DNA of 64,000 nt, from NCBI RefSeq assembly GCF_029407905.1, contig NC_073637.1, positions 42,966,501-43,030,500 on the forward strand, in the 5' to 3' direction. Under the pieces are notes generated by a model. It made no database searches, was not told where the DNA came from, and saw only the letters and a program-made list of their open reading frames with translations. The stretch's first letter is position 1, and each line of letters opens with the position of its first letter. This DNA comes from Bubalus kerabau. Lineage: Eukaryota; Chordata; Mammalia; Artiodactyla; Bovidae. This document shows, piece after piece, positions 46,573-58,118 of the stretch. The position numbers were made by a program, and so were the translations under genes.

Positions 46573-46775
46573 ACCCAGAGGGATGGTATGGGGAGGGAGG
46601 AGGGAGGAGGGTTCAGGATGGGGAACACATGTATACCTGTGGTGGATTCATTTTGATATTTAGCAAAACTAATACAATTATGTAAAGTTTAAAAATAAAA
46701 TAAAATTAAAAAAATAAAATAAAATAAAGAGAAAAAAATAAAAATAAGAATATAATTGAAAAAAAAAAAAAAAAC
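46573..46775 (+). mobile_element. Ruminant L1 (L1_BT-type) 3' end inserted in BovB
   Basis: ACCCAGAGGGATGGTATGGG, GGGTTCAGGATGGGGAACAC, ACATGTATACCTGTGG, then AATTATGTAAAG and an ~85-bp A-rich tail (46690-46775) with AAAT units. It matches the 3' end of the copy at 27976-28425. No TSD: about 12 bases of BovB expected at the junction are missing. Confidence 0.93.
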
Positions 46776-47441
46776 AAAAACGAAGATCATGGCATCCGGT
46801 CCCATCACTTCATGGGAAATAGATGGGGAAACAGTGTCAGACTTTATTTTTTTGGGCTCCAAAATCACTGCAGATGGTGACTGCAACCATGAAATTAAAA
46901 GACGCTTACTCCTTGGAAGGAAAGTTATGTCCAACCTAGATAGCATATTCAAAAGCAGAGACATTACTTTGCCAACAAAGGTCCGTCTAGTCAAGGCTAT
47001 GGTTTTTCCCGTGGTCATGTATGGATATGAGAGTTGGACTGTGAAGAAAGCTGAGTGCTGAAGAATTGATGCTTCTGAACTGTGGTGTTGGAGAAGACTC
47101 TTGAGAGTCCCTTGGACTGCAAGGAGATCCAACCAGTCCATTCTGAAGGAGATCAGCCCTGGGATTTCTTTGGAAGGACTGATGCTAAAGCTGAAACTCC
47201 AGTACTTTGGCCACCTCATGGGAAGAGTTGACTCATTGGAAAAGACTCTGATGCTGGGAGGCATTGGGGGCAGGACGAGAAGGGGATGACAGAGGATGAG
47301 ATGGCTGGATGGCATCACTGACTCAATGGACGTGAGTCTGAGTGAACTCCAGGAGTTGGTGATGGACAGGGAGGCCTGGTATGCTGTGATTCATGGGGTC
47401 GCAACGAGTCGGACACAACTGAGCGACTGAACTGAACTGAA
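46776..47441 (+). mobile_element. BovB LINE, right part to 3' end
   Basis: Resumes AAAAACGAAGATCATGGCAT and runs to the 3' terminus with ACTGAACTGAACTGAA (to 47441). Frames at 46756-47061 and 47101-47289 are RT C-terminal coding with one break. Together with 46366-46572 it forms one young, 5'-truncated BovB. Confidence 0.95.
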
Positions 47442-49404
47442 CAACCCTATCTGTAGATGCTATCATTACATCTGTGTTAAAATGAGGAAATAAAGGCAGA
47501 GAAACTAAAAACTGTACCCCAGATGACATAAATAGAAAGAAGAGTCAGGATTCAAAAACTGTATTTTGAAGGGATAAGATGGGAAAGACAGTTGACACAA
47601 CCCTGTATCTTAGTTTCTAACCATATGAAAGTGTATGCAGGTCAGACCATGATATCCTTAAGGCATCTTCCACATTGATGTTTCTGAGAAATCACAGCGA
47701 ATGCACACTATAGGTGCCAGAAAATAATTTTCTAGTTTTTGCTAATAATATATCTGATATATTATCAGATGCTGTATATTTCAAGAAATCCTGTGGCACA
47801 CTTCAAAACATAGGTCTCCTAGCTTATTAAACTTCTTAAATTTTCAGGGCTTTATTTTTGAATTGTAATTCTGTACATTTTCCTTTGGTAACCTGCTTTA
47901 ATTTCATCACCTATGAGTCAATGTGAGTCTTTTAACTTTGTGATTTTCATGCATACACTTTCTTCAGGTCAACCTTTAAAAATTACTATGTTTGCTAAGA
48001 ATTACTTTTTTATTCCTTTTACATCATTTATCATGATTTACACTCTTTCTCATTTTCTGGGCTCTAATAAATGAACTCATCCATTGTTCTCATCTTTGAG
48101 AATTTTACAGACTTTCATTCTTTTTCCATTTAACCTTAATTTTTTCAGGAAGAAGTTATCTTGACCACTACAAAATTAGAGGCCTAGCTACCCTAAATAA
48201 AAAAGTGATATTTAAAGGAGGCAGTCATATTATTCAAGGTCCTAATAATGGTGTAATCATGAAAAATGAAAATTAAATTAATTTTTTAATTTAAAATTTT
48301 GCATCCTTTTTATTCAATTGTTTATCTCCACCAGCTATTTTAATTATCTTTGATATATCTTATATATTTCTGGTTACTATAAACAATTTTCTAAATTTCA
48401 ATTTGTATTTAATGTTTGCATAATTGTGTGTGTGTGTGTGTGTCTGTTCTTACCTAAGAGTGTGGAAAAGCTGAGCACAACTAGAGTGATAAATTTAATA
48501 ATTTCTGCAACTTACAATTGATTAGGAATTGAAACATCCCATTTCTTTTAATAACAGATTTTGAAGAGGTGAGTGTTTTCTGTTGTTTACCTAAATATGA
48601 AAAACATGATTTACTATTCCTACCCTGAACACCTAGATGTTAGGTGTTGTCTACCTAAATTCTTAAACAACATATCCTTCATTCAGTGGCCAACTGAACA
48701 GATGAATCAATATGAGTAAAGTTTTGAACTTCAAGACTCTTATCAGCTAGTATAAGAGATGACTAAATGACAATATTTATTCTAAATTATGGTTATTTAT
48801 ATCATGCTATTTGATAGATTAATTCCCATCAAAACCCAAGAACATTTCTTATATGTAAAAGAACACTTATATAGAAAAATAAGTGATTGCTTATTAAAAT
48901 ACCAAATAGCTTTCTATATGATGTTCCTACCATGGTATTAAATGCAGCTTAATAGGCAATAGTAGAATTTGATTTAGAAGAGAAACAAAGAATAGTAGCC
49001 CATTTGGAACAAAGAGCTCAGAAAACAGACTCAAGAAGTTTTTTGCCTTTCTACTGAGAATTAAAAACACTTGGAAATAAAGCAGCATTTGCCACTTCAA
49101 AATCAGGTACTAGTTTTCAAGTTCCTTTTTCCATAGCTCTCAAGTTGGAATATTATCTTTAACTTAATCTTTAATTTTTTATTATATAACTTATGTAGGA
49201 CAGAGTTATTTTTCCTTTTTTTTCCCCTTCATTTACGGCAAAGAGGTATAGAAAGTACCTTAAATTGTTAGACTATAAGAGTTGATGGAGGTTATGGTCC
49301 ATACCCTTTCTATTTTGTTGTCTTTTCTCTTTCATTAATTTTTGGGTTTTAACTTTAATTTTCCATGTTTTAACACAGCTATTCTAGTTCACTTTGCTTC
49401 TATT
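47442..49404. other. Single-copy AT-rich DNA, (TG)n at 48426-48443
   Basis: No gene or repeat family recognised apart from the (TG)9 microsatellite. Confidence 0.55.
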
Positions 49405-49733
49405 TTTGCTTTAAATGACTTTATTTTGTTTGGTGCAGTTTTGGATTCACAGGAAAATTGAGCAGAAACTGAAAACTACATAAACTCTTGGCTTCCACAC
49501 ATTCATAGCCTCCCATCTCCCACCAGAGTGGAACATTTGTTACAATTGATGAACCTATACTGACAAGTATCAATCACTCCAAATTCATAGTTTGCCTTAA
49601 GGTTTGCTCTTAGTTTGATTCGCCCTTAGTTTTATACATTTTATGGGTTTGGACAAATGTATAATATGTCCATCTTTAGAGTATCACACGGAAGAGTTTC
49701 ACTGCCCTAAAATTCCTCTGTGATGCACCTCAG
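49405..49733 (-). mobile_element. L1M 3' end, antisense
   Basis: Starts with antisense of the L1M terminus (GACTTTATTTTGTTTGGTGC, GTTTTGGATTCACAGGAAAA). Continues CCACCAGAGTGGAACATTTG, ATGGGTTTGGACAAATGTAT and TTTCACTGCCCTAAAATTCC. Diverged. Confidence 0.8.
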
Positions 49734-50480
49734 TCAATAGCGCTTGATAGCAAAGGTTTTGCCCTCCACTACCAAGAAAGTCTCAGAAGGCACTGTGGAA
49801 GGAAAGAGAATGTAATACAGTCTCAAAATTTGGTTTTCAGTTAATAATATCAATTTTAGAAAAATAAATGTCTAGCTATACTCTAGAAACATGTGATTAT
49901 ATAGAGACATTTGAATTAAAAAGTAATTTGTAAAGGAAAATTGAAGGTAAAGGCTTCAGAATATTGATGCTAAGATATTTAATTAGGAATGCAGTATTTG
50001 TTTGCATTATTGTCTAGTAAATAAGCACTATGGAATTAAATCAATACACTGTATCCTAGAATCTGGCAAGGTCTCTATCATGAATATTCCCTTGGTTTGT
50101 GTAAACTTAAAAGATGTAAATTTTGTCTTTGTTTCTTGGCCCTTTGATTCTGCACAGTGGTAAAGCCCCTTTGTTGTTGGCATGGCTTAATTTAAATATG
50201 TAGCTGTTCTCTTTCTGTTTTCTCTGCAGGCTCAAATATCTCTTAAATGCCAATCTTGTTAGAAATCATGGGGAGCTGTTTCTTCTCCTGTTTAGTCCCA
50301 AAAGGGGAATCTTTTCAACATTATAAAAAGTATCTATTCACTCCTCCAATATTTATCTAGCATCTTCTCTGTTAGACATAGTTGTGTTGCTTCAGCATGG
50401 ACTGGTACAACAAGATATCTACCTATGTCCCTACACCTTCACCTCACGCAGTCCTCCCTTTTAGCGTCATTGCAAAGTCT
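49734..50480. other. Single-copy DNA
   Basis: No gene or repeat family recognised. Confidence 0.55.
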
Positions 50481-50496
50481 TTCACTTCTTTGCACA

Positions 50497-50707
50497 CCTA
50501 GTCACTCAAGTCGTGTCAGACTCGCACCCCCAAGGACTGTAGCCTGCCGGACTCCTAAGTCCACGGGATTCTCTAGGCAAGAATACTGGAGTGGCTTGCC
50601 ATGCCTTCCTCCAGAGGATCTTCCCAACCCGGGAATCGAACCCACATCTCCTGTATCTCCTACATTGCAGGCAGATTCTTTACCCGCTGAGCCGTCAAGG
50701 AAGCCCC
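50497..50707 (-). mobile_element. Bov-tA SINE
   Basis: TCACTCAAGTCGTGTCAGAC body, CGGGAATCGAACCCACATCT, GCAGGCAGATTCTTTACCC head, GGAAGCCCC. Flanks 50481-50496 and 50708-50723 match at 13 of 16, a slightly decayed TSD. Confidence 0.95.
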
Positions 50708-50723
50708 TTCAATTCTTTACATA

Positions 50724-51056
50724 AGCCCTATTGTCGCGTATTGTTCTAGTGTCATTATACAAAGTTCTTAGTTCTCCAAATGATCTTGTCTTCCCCTCCC
50801 ACTTTCCAACACCTCTTTCAAGTCTTAGTCCCAACATCACTCCTCAAGGAAATCTTTTTTTAGGCCTTCAAATCTCACTGATTCATGCACTTCCTTCTGA
50901 GAGTTTTATTTCAGCAGGATATTTATCCTTATATGTGTAAAGATTTAATAACTATCTCTGTCACCAGTTTCTTCATTCCACGATGGCAGGACACCATCTG
51001 TTTTGTTCCGTTTCCTATTCCCAGCACTTACACTATGCCTTTCATTGACCGAGGCT
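50724..51056. other. Single-copy DNA
   Basis: Pyrimidine-rich; frames of 60-70 codons overlap here without a recognisable product. Confidence 0.5.
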
Positions 51057-51064
51057 GTGGAGTT

Positions 51065-51180
51065 GGAAAATGAAATGAAATGGAAGTCTCTCAGTCATGT
51101 CCGACTCTTTACGACCCCTGGACTGTTGCCCTCAAGGCTTCTCTGTCCGCGGGATTCTCCAGGCAAGAATACTGGAGTGG
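51065..51180 (-). mobile_element. Bov-tA SINE, body only
   Basis: AAGTCTCTCAGTCATGTCCG to GCAAGAATACTGGAGTGG. 5'-truncated, with a possible 8-bp TSD GTGGAGTT (51057-51064, 51177-51184). Confidence 0.9.
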
Positions 51181-51184
51181 AGTT

Positions 51185-51914
51185 TGAGCTGATGGTTAAA
51201 GCGAAAAGCTGAAACAGTTCTAAGATAAAAAAATAAACATTTATAGGATTTCAAAAAGTTATTCTTAAATTTTTACCTTTGGCAAAATATATTATGAAGA
51301 CCACTTTTGACTGGGATTTTGGGGACCATTTTGTACTTTAACAGCATTTTGTTAAGGAATCACAGAGATGCCTAAAGTTATTTTATTGTCTGTGAATTAA
51401 GGTTATTATCCTCCACTAGAATATATTCTATTTTAGCCTACTGCTTGGTATTGAAAACTTTTTAGCTTTCTACTTTCAACTCTTTCCAGTCTGCACACTA
51501 TTACTGAATCATTTTATCTATATCTAAAACTATAATGATGACCTCTTTACAGAAGACAGCAATAGTTAAGATCCCAAAATAATGTATTTTTTTGAATTTT
51601 AGGAAAATCCTTCAGAATGTCCCACAAATTCTTCAAATGTAAAAATGAACACTGGGCTCAGCATCTCAGGCTCATCTTCAATAGGAAGACTTCTTTCAGT
51701 TTTCTCTATGTAGATAAATTGCATTCACTTATTCCTTATCATCAAGTCAAAATTCTCATTTCCATTATTGCTTTTTAAAATTTCTCTCATTTATATGTTA
51801 TTAGTCATGAAATCCATCTGATTGTGCAGACCAAATATCTTTAAAATATACTCCCCCTTTTCTGTGTATTTTATACTTACAAGCTATATTCATGTATGGT
51901 CCATAAAGCAATGT
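51185..51914. other. Single-copy AT-rich DNA
   Basis: No gene or repeat family recognised. Confidence 0.55.
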
Positions 51915-54634
51915 AAATTGGAGTGGTCAAGTAGGAGATGGCAAGAGTGAACATTGATGGATGGGAATAGACCAGTGGACTTCAGATTACCATTATATCT
52001 ACTTGTGGAAAGAATCTTTTAGAAGAAATAGAGCAGCCCTCACAGTCAACAAGAGTCTGAATGCAGTACTTGGTGCAATTTCAAAAATGGCAATGAACTT
52101 AGTTCTTTTCCAAGGCAAATTATTCAATATCACAGTAACCCAGGTCTATGCCCCAATCACAGATGCTGAAGAAGCTGAAGTTCCCTGGTTCTAAGAAGAC
52201 TTACAAGACCTTCTAGAACTAACACCTAAAAAAGATGTCCTTTTCATCATAGGGGACTGGAATGCACAAGTATGAAGTCAAGAGATACCTGGCATAACTG
52301 ATAAGTTTGGCCTTGAGTAAAAAATGAAGCTGGGTAAAGGCTAACAGAGTTTTGTCAAGAGAACACACACATCATAGCAAACACCATTTTTCAGCAACAC
52401 AAGAGAAGACTCTACACATGGACATCACCAAAAGATCAATACTGAAAGCATATTGATTATATTCTTTGCAGCATAAAGAGGACCTTGAACTGACTGTGGC
52501 TCAAATCATGAGCTCCTTAGTGCAAAATTCAGGCTTATATTGAAGAAAGTAAGGAAAATTAATAAGCCATTCAGATATGACCTAAATCAAATCCTTTCTG
52601 GTTGTACAGTGGAGGTGACCAATAGATGCAAAAAATTAAATCTGATATACAGAGTGCCCAGAGAACTATGAATGTAGATTCTTAACATTGTATAGGAGGC
52701 AGTGACCAAAATCATCCCAAAGAAAAAGAAATGCAAGAAGGCGAAGTGGTTGTCTGAGGAGGCTTTACAAATAGCTGAAGAAAGAAGAGAAGTGAAAAGA
52801 AAGGGGGAAAAGGAAAGATATACCTGACTGAATGTAGAGTTCCAGAGAATAGCAAGGAGAGATAAGAAGGCCTTCTTCAAAGAACAATGCAAAGAAATAG
52901 GGGAAAACAGCAGAAGGAGAAAGACTAGAGATCTTTTCATGAAAATGGAGATACCAAGGGATTATTTCATGCAAGAATTGGCATGATTAAGGACACAAAC
53001 TATAAGGACCTAACAAAAGCAGAAGAAATTAAGAAGAGGTGGCAAGAATACACAGAAGAACTATGCCAATAATAATCATAATGTCTTAATGGCTCAGATA
53101 ACCATGATTGTGTGGTCAGTCACCTAGAGCCAGAAATCCTAAAGTGTAAGCATTACTACAAATAAAGCTAGTGGAGGTGATAGAAGCCCAGGTCACCAGG
53201 TCAGATATTTCAAATCCTAAAAGATGATGTTTTAGTCCTGCACTCAACCTGTCAACAAATTTGGAAAACTCAGCAATGGCCACAGGACTGAAAAAGATGT
53301 TTTCATTCCAATTCCGAAGAAAGGCAGTGCTAAAGAAAGTTCAAACTACCACACAATTGCACTCATTTCACATGCTAGCAAAGTAATGCTCAAAATCCTC
53401 CAAGCTAGTCTTCAACAACAGATGAACCAAGAATTTTCAAATGTACAAGCTGAATTTTAAAAAGGCAGAGGAACCAGAGATCAAATTGCCAGCATTCCTT
53501 GGATCATAGAAAAAGCACGGGAATTTCAGAAAAGCATCTACTTTTGCTTCATTGACTATTTTAAAGTCTTTGACTGTGTGGATCACAACAAACTGTGGGA
53601 AATTCTTTAAGAGATGGGATTACCAGACCACCTTACCTGTCTTCTGAGAAACTTGTATGTAGGTAAAGAAGCAACAGTTAGAACCAGACATAGAACAACT
53701 GACTTTCTCCAAATTGGGAAAGGAATACAACAAGGCTATATATTGTCACTCTGTTTATTTAATATATATGCAGTGTACATCACACAAAATGCTGGGCTAG
53801 ATGAACCATAAGCTGGAATCAAGACTGCCCAGAGAAATATCAACAACCTCAGATATGCAGATGATAGCACCTCAATGGCAGAAAGTGTAGAGGAGCTAAA
53901 TAACCTCTTGTTGAAGGTGAAAGAGGAGAGAGAATAAGCTGGCTTAGAACTCAACATTCAAAAAACTAAGATCATGGCATCTGGGCCCATCACTTCATGG
54001 CAAATAGATGGAGAAAAAGTGGAAGTAGTAACAGATTTTATTTTCTTGGGCTCCAAAGTCACTGCTGATGGTGACTGCAGCCATGAAATGAAAAGACACT
54101 TGCTCTTTGGAAGAAAAGCTATGACAAACCTAGACAGTGTATTAAAATGCAGAGACATCCCTTTGTTGACAAAGGTCCATAAAACCAAAGCTATGGTTTT
54201 TCCAGTAGTCATGTATGTATGTGAGAGCTGGACCATAAAGAAGGCTGAGCACCAAAGAGTTGATGTTTTCAAACCATGGTGCTGGAGAAGACTCTTGAGA
54301 ATCCCTTGGATAGGAAGCAGATCAAATCAGTCAATCCTAAAGGAAATCAACACTGAGTATTCATTGGACAGACTGATGATGAAGCTGAAGCACCTATGCT
54401 TTGGCCATCTGATGAGAAGAGCTGACTCCTTGGTAAAGACCCTTATTCTGGGAAAAACTGAAGGCAAATGAAGAGGAGGGGAGTAGAGGATGAGATGGCT
54501 GGATGGCATCACTGACTCCATGGACATGAATTGAAGCAAACTCTAGGAGATAGTGAAGGACATGGAAGCCTGGTGTTCTGCAGTCCATGGGGTTGTGTAG
54601 AGTCAGACACGACTTAGTGACTGAACAATAACAA
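51915..54634 (+). mobile_element. Long old BovB LINE: endonuclease and reverse transcriptase
   Basis: About 2.7 kb of a ~3.2-kb element, missing only its 5' end. Order: an APE-type endonuclease region from 51915, with GDWNA readable at 52252-52266 (GGGGACTGGAATGCA); a linker region rich in Lys/Glu (52700-53050); the reverse transcriptase region from about 53250, with FDCVDH near 53567-53587 and YADD at 53854-53865 (TATGCAGATGAT); then the C-terminal region to the 3' end (CACGACTTAGTGACTGAACA). The longest intact piece is 53974-54471 (165 codons). Numerous stops and frameshifts elsewhere; inactive. No clear TSD. Confidence 0.94.
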
Positions 54635-56272
54635 AAAGGTGCCTAGATGGCTCCTCCAAAATACTCTGCTAGAGAAATATTTCTTATAGAAACTTCTAAT
54701 CTGTAATTTTCTCTTTACAGGTCTTTAGAGCATGCACTAGAGCTTACTTTTCCAAAGTCCTGCAGAGTGATATTTTTCCATTGAGTGGGCTTTTATGTCA
54801 GTATTGAATATAGCATTACAGATTTATATGAACTGAGGTGAAAATAGGTTCATGATATCTTAACAACAACTAAAAAAGGAGTCCATAAAATTGTATACAG
54901 AACAAGATTCTATATTTAAATACATATCCAAAAATACATATGATATGTAAGCTGTGGTATATAAATATGTATTTATATACATATATTTTTATATATTTTT
55001 TTCTTATTTAGCTCATCTAACTTTCTATTGTAATTTACTCCTCTTACATTTCTGTCTCTAGCAGGCTTTCTAATGGATGTGCACATTTTTTGTTTTTCTA
55101 ACATGCTTTTACAGCCTGAAAACACAAAGAAATGCATGAATCCTTCTTCCATCCCTACTTACATCAAATTGCTCACCAGGTTCTAGTAATTCTGCATGTT
55201 AAATATTTTTAAAATCATCCTATTCCTTTCTATCCTAATCTCTAACTTTAGCTGTTATATACATTTTACCTTGCCCTCCTGTCTAAACACATTCATGTTT
55301 TTCTCTTTGCTCCCATAAATTTCCAGGCTTTGTTATTTCACTTATCACACAGTCTTGTTCTTTTGTTTTCATTTTTTTCTTTACTAGCTGCAAGGAACTT
55401 CATGCCATTGGCCACATCTGATGTGAGACTAAATTCAACTGGGTGCTTAATACGTGAAAAGTATTTAATCACCATATTAATAATAACAATGCTGGGCTCA
55501 TAGCAATTGTTTATAGTAATTACATTGACCCAGTGTTCTGATAAACACTTTTCGTTTTAATTAAATTTGTGTTGCATAGTAATTGCAGTATGTACAAAGC
55601 TAAAGTTGAACTTATTTAAAACCCACTGGCAGAAAAAAAAGGAAAACACTTGATACTGTTGATTCATATAATTTAAACTGTAAGAAAGTGATTGGTTAGG
55701 AAGAAGTTTGGCTGCTTCTGCTGAGGATGGGTGTAGAGTACAAAATCTCAAGTATTTGAGTCACCTAGTACAAGTGATGCCAGACATGGCGTAGCTGGGG
55801 AGAGATTAAAAACAATACATATTAATGACTCTCAGGGGAGTAATGGTAGATGTAAAAGAATCCACATTTTATCCTGTGAGCATGTCTATTCCCTGTTTCT
55901 TTTACTGGCTTCAGCCAATTCATGTCTCTAGTTTCCAAGTTAATATAAATCCTCTTGCTTAGTACTTCAAACAAATAACGTTTCTATCTTTAGGTTGAGT
56001 TCTGTAATGAAAAATGCATGTTCATTGCAAAAACCAGATCAAGTAAACGGACCAAAAACTAAAAGAAAGATATTGTCTGTAAGACTACTATCTAGATTGA
56101 AATAAATAAGGGGAAAGGTGTTGAAATGTGCCCTATGCTGATAGAGACCAAAAAGTGCAGAGGAGATCAGAGTGATACTCAGAGAGAGTGCAGTGTTTAC
56201 ATGACTCTAGGACAAGAATACTCATTCATTCATTTATTCATGCAGGGAATCTCTGTTATGTATTACACTCTA
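54635..56272. other. Single-copy AT-rich DNA
   Basis: TA-rich near 54950-55000; TTCATTCATTCATTTATTCA near 56222-56241. No gene seen. Confidence 0.55.
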
Positions 56273-56493
56273 TCTTCCCTTCCCAGGTGGTGCTAGGGGT
56301 AAAGAATCCACCTGCCAAATCAGCAGACGCAAGAGAAGTAGGTTCAGTCCCTGGGTGGGGAAGATCCTCTGGAGGAGGAAATGGCAACCTGCTCCAGTAT
56401 TCTTGACTGGAGAATTTCATGGACAGAGGAGCCTGGTGGGCTACAGTCCATGGGGTCACAAAGAGTCAGACTTGACTGAGCACCAGCACAGCA
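56273..56493 (+). mobile_element. Bov-tA SINE
   Basis: CTTCCCTTCCCAGGTGGTGC head, TAGGTTCAGTCCCTGGGTG, Bov-A body, end AGACTTGACTGAGCACCAGC and a CAGCAAGCACAA tail. Confidence 0.93.
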
Positions 56494-56851
56494 AGCACAA
56501 AGCCTGGGGAAGCTAGCAGTGAAACAATGAGGTAAGATCTTTACCCCTGTGGGTCTATAGGAATAATGACCTGAAATTTGTGTGACAGGAGGCATTGTGG
56601 TCATTTGGAAATTTACAAGCTCTCTAAGTAAGAACTTCAAAATTTGCCTATACCCATTAAAAATATAAGCAAAATTAAAACCATAAAGGTATCTAACCAG
56701 TTTGAACCAGATAATGATGATATATAAATTTTGTGGTTGGCATATAGATATATAAAAAGAAAGACAACAAATTGAAAGGAAACTTCAGAGTAGAAAATAA
56801 AATATATAGTATGATCAAATTCTGAGAGAATTACAAAATCTATGCGTAAAA
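56494..56851. other. Single-copy AT-rich DNA
   Basis: No gene or repeat family recognised. Confidence 0.55.
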
Positions 56852-57120
56852 TCGGAGAAGGAAATGGCAACCCACTCCAGTATTCTTGCCTGGTGAATCC
56901 CATGGACAGAGGAGCCTGGTGGGTTGCCATCTATGGGGTTGCACAGAGTCGGACACGACTGAAGCGACTTGGGATGCATGCATGTGTTGGAGAGGGAAAT
57001 GGCAACCCACTCCAGTATTCTTGCCTGGAGAATCCCATGGACAGAGGAGCCTGGTGGTTTGCCGTCTATGGGGTCATACAGAGTCGGACACGACTAAAGC
57101 AACTTAGCAGTAACAGCAGC
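56852..57120 (+). mobile_element. Bov-A dimer with two near-identical monomers
   Basis: Monomer 1 (56853-56968) and monomer 2 (about 56988-57113) both start GGAGA[A/G]GGAAATGGCAACC and both read CCATGGACAGAGGAGCCTGG. In the other Bov-A2 copies here the first monomer instead has CACCCCACTCCAGTACTCTT. Linker TTGGGATGCATGCATGTGTT. TSD 8 of 10 (56842-56851, 57121-57130). Confidence 0.92.
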
Positions 57121-57130
57121 ATGCATAACA

Positions 57131-57800
57131 TCTACATGTATATATAAATATATATACACTAGGTATGTCTAACATGAATTTTAATAAATTATATATGATC
57201 TACATTATGGCATATGTGTTATAAATAGTATCTATGTGTAATTTTATTTAGGATAAATTGTAGAAGATTGCACCTCAAAATGTTGCTGGAGATGTTATTT
57301 CTGATTTTTTTCATGGTTTATTTGGAATCTAATTCTCTTAAAAAAATGAACTCAGCTTCTTTGTACAGTAAAGTCATTATAAAAATAAATCCAGAGATGA
57401 CCAAAAAGTTTCTGTTAGATACTGAGGGTAAAATTATACTAATGGATATGATGTTGCCTTCAGTATAGTTAGAAACTTCGGTAATCAATTCACAATATCA
57501 ATCTGCAGTACTTATATCTCATGATGTTGCTCAGGATTATTATTTTTTTTTTATAAAATAGAATTTAGTTAATGCAGATTCACTGGTTTCCACTTAAGTT
57601 CTAATACTCAGTTCTTCCTTATTTACCAAGCACATGATTTTTAAACTTTTTCCCCATAATCACACTTGTAAAAATTGCAATGTCATATCTCAAATTTGTT
57701 TACAAGTCTACCATAAGGAAGAAATGAGGAAATTCCAAAAGTACTGAGTTACTGAGAAGGAACTGGCTATATAAGTTCAAAGTGTTTCTTTGTATATTAG
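57131..57800. other. Single-copy AT-rich DNA
   Basis: Short TA-rich run near 57136-57160 and a T-run at 57543-57552. No gene seen. Confidence 0.55.
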
Positions 57801-58118
57801 GTGGATTTAAAGGAGGAAAATATGGGTTTGGCATGCTCTCTTGAACAATTGTTCAAATGTCTTGGGTTTGGCAAAGTTAAAACTACATTTTCCCATTCCC
57901 TTTTTTCTCATAATTTACAAAAACCATGTATACTTCAAGGGAAATCTAATCCATATGTTCTGATTCATTTGCACTTAACTTGTCATAATATTGTCCATGA
58001 AAATCGTGTCGTGTCCAGGAAAGTTTGTGAGATTATTTTTAATAATTCCCCATCTCCCCCTGTTCTAAGAAGCTGCATTTTGGCATTAGGTAGCCAAATG
58101 GGAATCACAAAAAGTTGA
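57801..58118 (+). other. Longest non-repeat open frame; coding status doubtful
   Basis: 105 codons from GTG, or 98 from the first ATG at 57822, ending in TGA. Not part of any repeat I recognise. The predicted protein is rich in Ser, Leu and His, with four of its Cys in the first 45 residues and no signal peptide, membrane segment or known motif. The preceding TTTCTTTGTATATTAG resembles a splice acceptor. In six frames of AT-rich DNA this long, a few frames of this length are expected by chance, so I do not call a gene. Confidence 0.2.

Noticed and set aside
46689..47318. 209-codon minus-strand frame, the longest in the window
   Set aside because: Antisense reading of BovB plus the L1 A-rich tail (its Phe-rich end is the complement of the A-run). 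A shadow of the real BovB sense frame.
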